This document shows positions 5,308-5,949 of a DNA stretch of 5,949 nt, piece after piece. The stretch is from Oxalobacteraceae bacterium. GTDB lineage: Bacteria; Pseudomonadota; Gammaproteobacteria; Burkholderiales; Burkholderiaceae_D. The notes under the pieces are model-generated. The model had not been told where the DNA came from. It made no database searches and worked only from the letters and a program-made list of their open reading frames with translations. The position numbers and the translations under genes are program-made. The stretch covers positions 1 through 5,949 of the forward strand of contig CANFGA010000212.1 in the NCBI GenBank assembly GCA_947446335.1, given 5' to 3'. The stretch's first letter is position 1; each line of letters begins with the position of its first letter.

Positions 5308-5528
5308 GTTGTCCAGCCGTCCACATCTGCCACTGCTTGCTCCATCAAATTCCCGATCTGTGTATCGGCCATGTCAGCCTGGGCAACCAGGCGGCATTGA
5401 CGCTGACATTCTTCCAAAAAACCCGGGCGCCGGGTATCGGCCACCCAGATCTCGACCGGGCGCATGCCGGCCAGACGCATTGCGTCGCGGTAGCGCTGAA
5501 CCCGTACATTGACATGTGTCGTCGCCAT
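5304..5528 (-). CDS. MazE-like antitoxin (DUF3018 type)
   Basis: A 74-residue antitoxin of the MazE-like DUF3018 family, which pairs with MazF toxins in proteobacteria. Recognisable blocks are the basic N-terminus VRVQRYRDAMRLAGMRPVEIWV (8-29), DTRRPGFLEECQRQ (31-44) and the acidic tail ending DVDGWTT. The N-terminal part is probably the DNA-binding region and the acidic C-terminus the toxin-binding tail, by analogy with MazE. The start at 5528 is supported by AAAGG seven bases upstream (5540-5536). It precedes mazF on the minus strand with a four-base overlap, the usual antitoxin-first order, opposite to the neighbouring higBA-type pair. The dyads between 5595 and 5668 lie upstream and may be its operators. 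Confidence 0.85.
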   Translation of the reverse strand: MATTHVNVRVQRYRDAMRLAGMRPVEIWVADTRRPGFLEECQRQCRLVAQADMADTQIGNLMEQAVADVDGWTT

Positions 5529-5535
5529 TTTATCG

Positions 5536-5540
5536 CCTTT
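5536..5540 (-). promoter_or_regulatory. Ribosome binding site of the MazE-like antitoxin
   Basis: AAAGG on the minus strand, seven bases before the ATG at 5528, a good position for the start chosen. Confidence 0.55.
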
Positions 5541-5594
5541 GAAGTCGTTCGCTGCAGTGCTGCGCTGAAAAAAGTGACTGCTTGCACTTGCTTT

Positions 5595-5606
5595 TGCTGT
5601 ACAGCA
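5595..5606. repeat. Perfect 12-bp palindrome upstream of the antitoxin
   Basis: TGCTGTACAGCA reads the same on both strands. It lies 67 bases before the MazE-like start and could be an operator half of the autoregulated promoter. Confidence 0.35.
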
Positions 5607-5608
5607 TG

Positions 5609-5623
5609 GTTATCAATGGTAAC
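5609..5623. repeat. Imperfect 15-bp palindrome GTTA...TAAC
   Basis: GTTATCAATGGTAAC is symmetric around its central A except for one base pair. It shares the GTTA/TAAC arms with the dyad at 5651-5668. Confidence 0.35.
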
Positions 5624-5650
5624 AAAATTTATCGACTATCGGTTTTTTCA

Positions 5651-5668
5651 ATTGTTACTGGTAACAAT
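5651..5668. repeat. Perfect 18-bp inverted repeat ATTGTTAC-TG-GTAACAAT
   Basis: Two exact 8-base arms around TG. The octamer GGTAACAA occurs at 5618 and again at 5660, 42 bp apart, which is close to four helical turns and suggests a pair of binding sites on one DNA face. Which promoter it controls is unclear. Confidence 0.45.
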
Positions 5669-5842
5669 AAATTACAAAAATGATGCTGGATGGCGATGGA
5701 TGGCTGCCGACGTCGGCACCGAAAAATGTCAGCCGTGACAACACCATCCCAAGAATATCGCCTCGATGCAAGGGCAAGACATTGAAAATTGACTTTCCAG
5801 ATCGATAACTAAAAATTTGACACTGAAAATATTTTCAAAAAA

Positions 5843-5949
5843 ATGTTTACCAACCCTAAACTTTTAAAAACTCGATCCGATACCAGTAGTAACAACAGCG
5901 GTTTGAATGCATCCAACACCAGGAGGCAGGCCAAAGTTGGCGGCACATA
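5843..5949 (+). CDS. Possible start of an unrecognised gene (3' end outside window)
   Basis: From ATG 5843 the frame stays open for 35 codons to the window end; a stop lies in frame upstream at 5810. The peptide begins MFTNPKLLKTRSDTSSNNSG and is polar and Ser/Asn/Arg-rich, like a disordered N-terminus. I recognise no family. There is no ribosome binding site before this ATG. An AGGAGG at 5921-5926 points instead to another frame (ATG 5907, or TTG 5937 ten bases after it), which is also open to the end. A gene may therefore begin here, but which start and frame is undecided. Confidence 0.25.
   Translation, partial: MFTNPKLLKTRSDTSSNNSGLNASNTRRQAKVGGT

Larger units (their letters stand above)
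5541..5842. other. AT-rich intergenic region upstream of the mazEF-type pair
   Basis: About 300 bases with no convincing gene. It contains three dyads (5595-5606, 5609-5623, 5651-5668) in the part nearest the antitoxin. Further right are two -35-like TTGAC hexamers on the plus strand (5789-5794, 5817-5822) without a good -10. I could not settle a promoter for the mazEF-type operon, though it must start here. Composition is clearly richer in A and T than the core genes. Confidence 0.5.

Noticed and set aside
4148..5664. CTGGTAA at 4148 and 5658 as direct repeats bounding a toxin-antitoxin island
   Set aside because: Only seven exact bases match; too short to support a target-site duplication or attachment site.
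5184..5738. Plus-strand open frame of 184 codons opposite the MazEF-type pair
   Set aside because: Antisense to two recognised genes, and its continuation into the AT-rich region has no domain signature.

Overview
The window looks like chromosomal DNA from a betaproteobacterium, most likely of the Oxalobacteraceae (Janthinobacterium/Duganella/Massilia-like). This rests on the protein style of ArgA, YggX and RpiA, the high GC of the core genes and the gene content. It is an inference from reading alone; no database search was run.

Layout. (1) Positions 1-658 hold the 3' end of argA (N-acetylglutamate synthase) and yggX (Fe(II)-trafficking/oxidative damage protection), 34 bp apart and probably co-transcribed. 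(2) Positions 659-975 are a non-coding gap with several short hairpins and an AT-rich leader. (3) Positions 976-3001 are a tight three-gene signalling operon: a stand-alone CheY-like receiver, a CheC-family phosphatase with two active-site motifs, and a PAS-GGEEF diguanylate cyclase. The genes overlap as ATGA and GTGA, so they are probably translationally coupled. The simplest model is that an unlinked histidine kinase phosphorylates the receiver, the CheC protein dephosphorylates it, and the result is passed to c-di-GMP synthesis. (4) On the minus strand, rpiA (ribose-5-phosphate isomerase A) is followed by a small cysteine-rich lipoprotein gene that runs convergently into the cyclase gene.

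(5) From about 4080 onward the character changes to accessory DNA with lower GC. A HigB/HigA-type toxin-antitoxin pair on the plus strand sits behind a promoter that contains a perfect 17-bp palindrome, the likely autoregulatory operator. It faces, tail to tail with 21 bp between stop codons, a MazE/MazF-type pair on the minus strand. (6) From 5529 to the end the DNA is AT-rich and carries several near-perfect dyads upstream of mazEF. It may also hold the start of an unrecognised plus-strand gene cut off by the window end.

The most interesting items are the receiver-CheC-diguanylate cyclase module and the back-to-back double toxin-antitoxin locus with its operator-like palindromes. The individual protein families are known. 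I did not find a clearly novel system, but the c-di-GMP module's wiring is not obvious from known chemotaxis operons.
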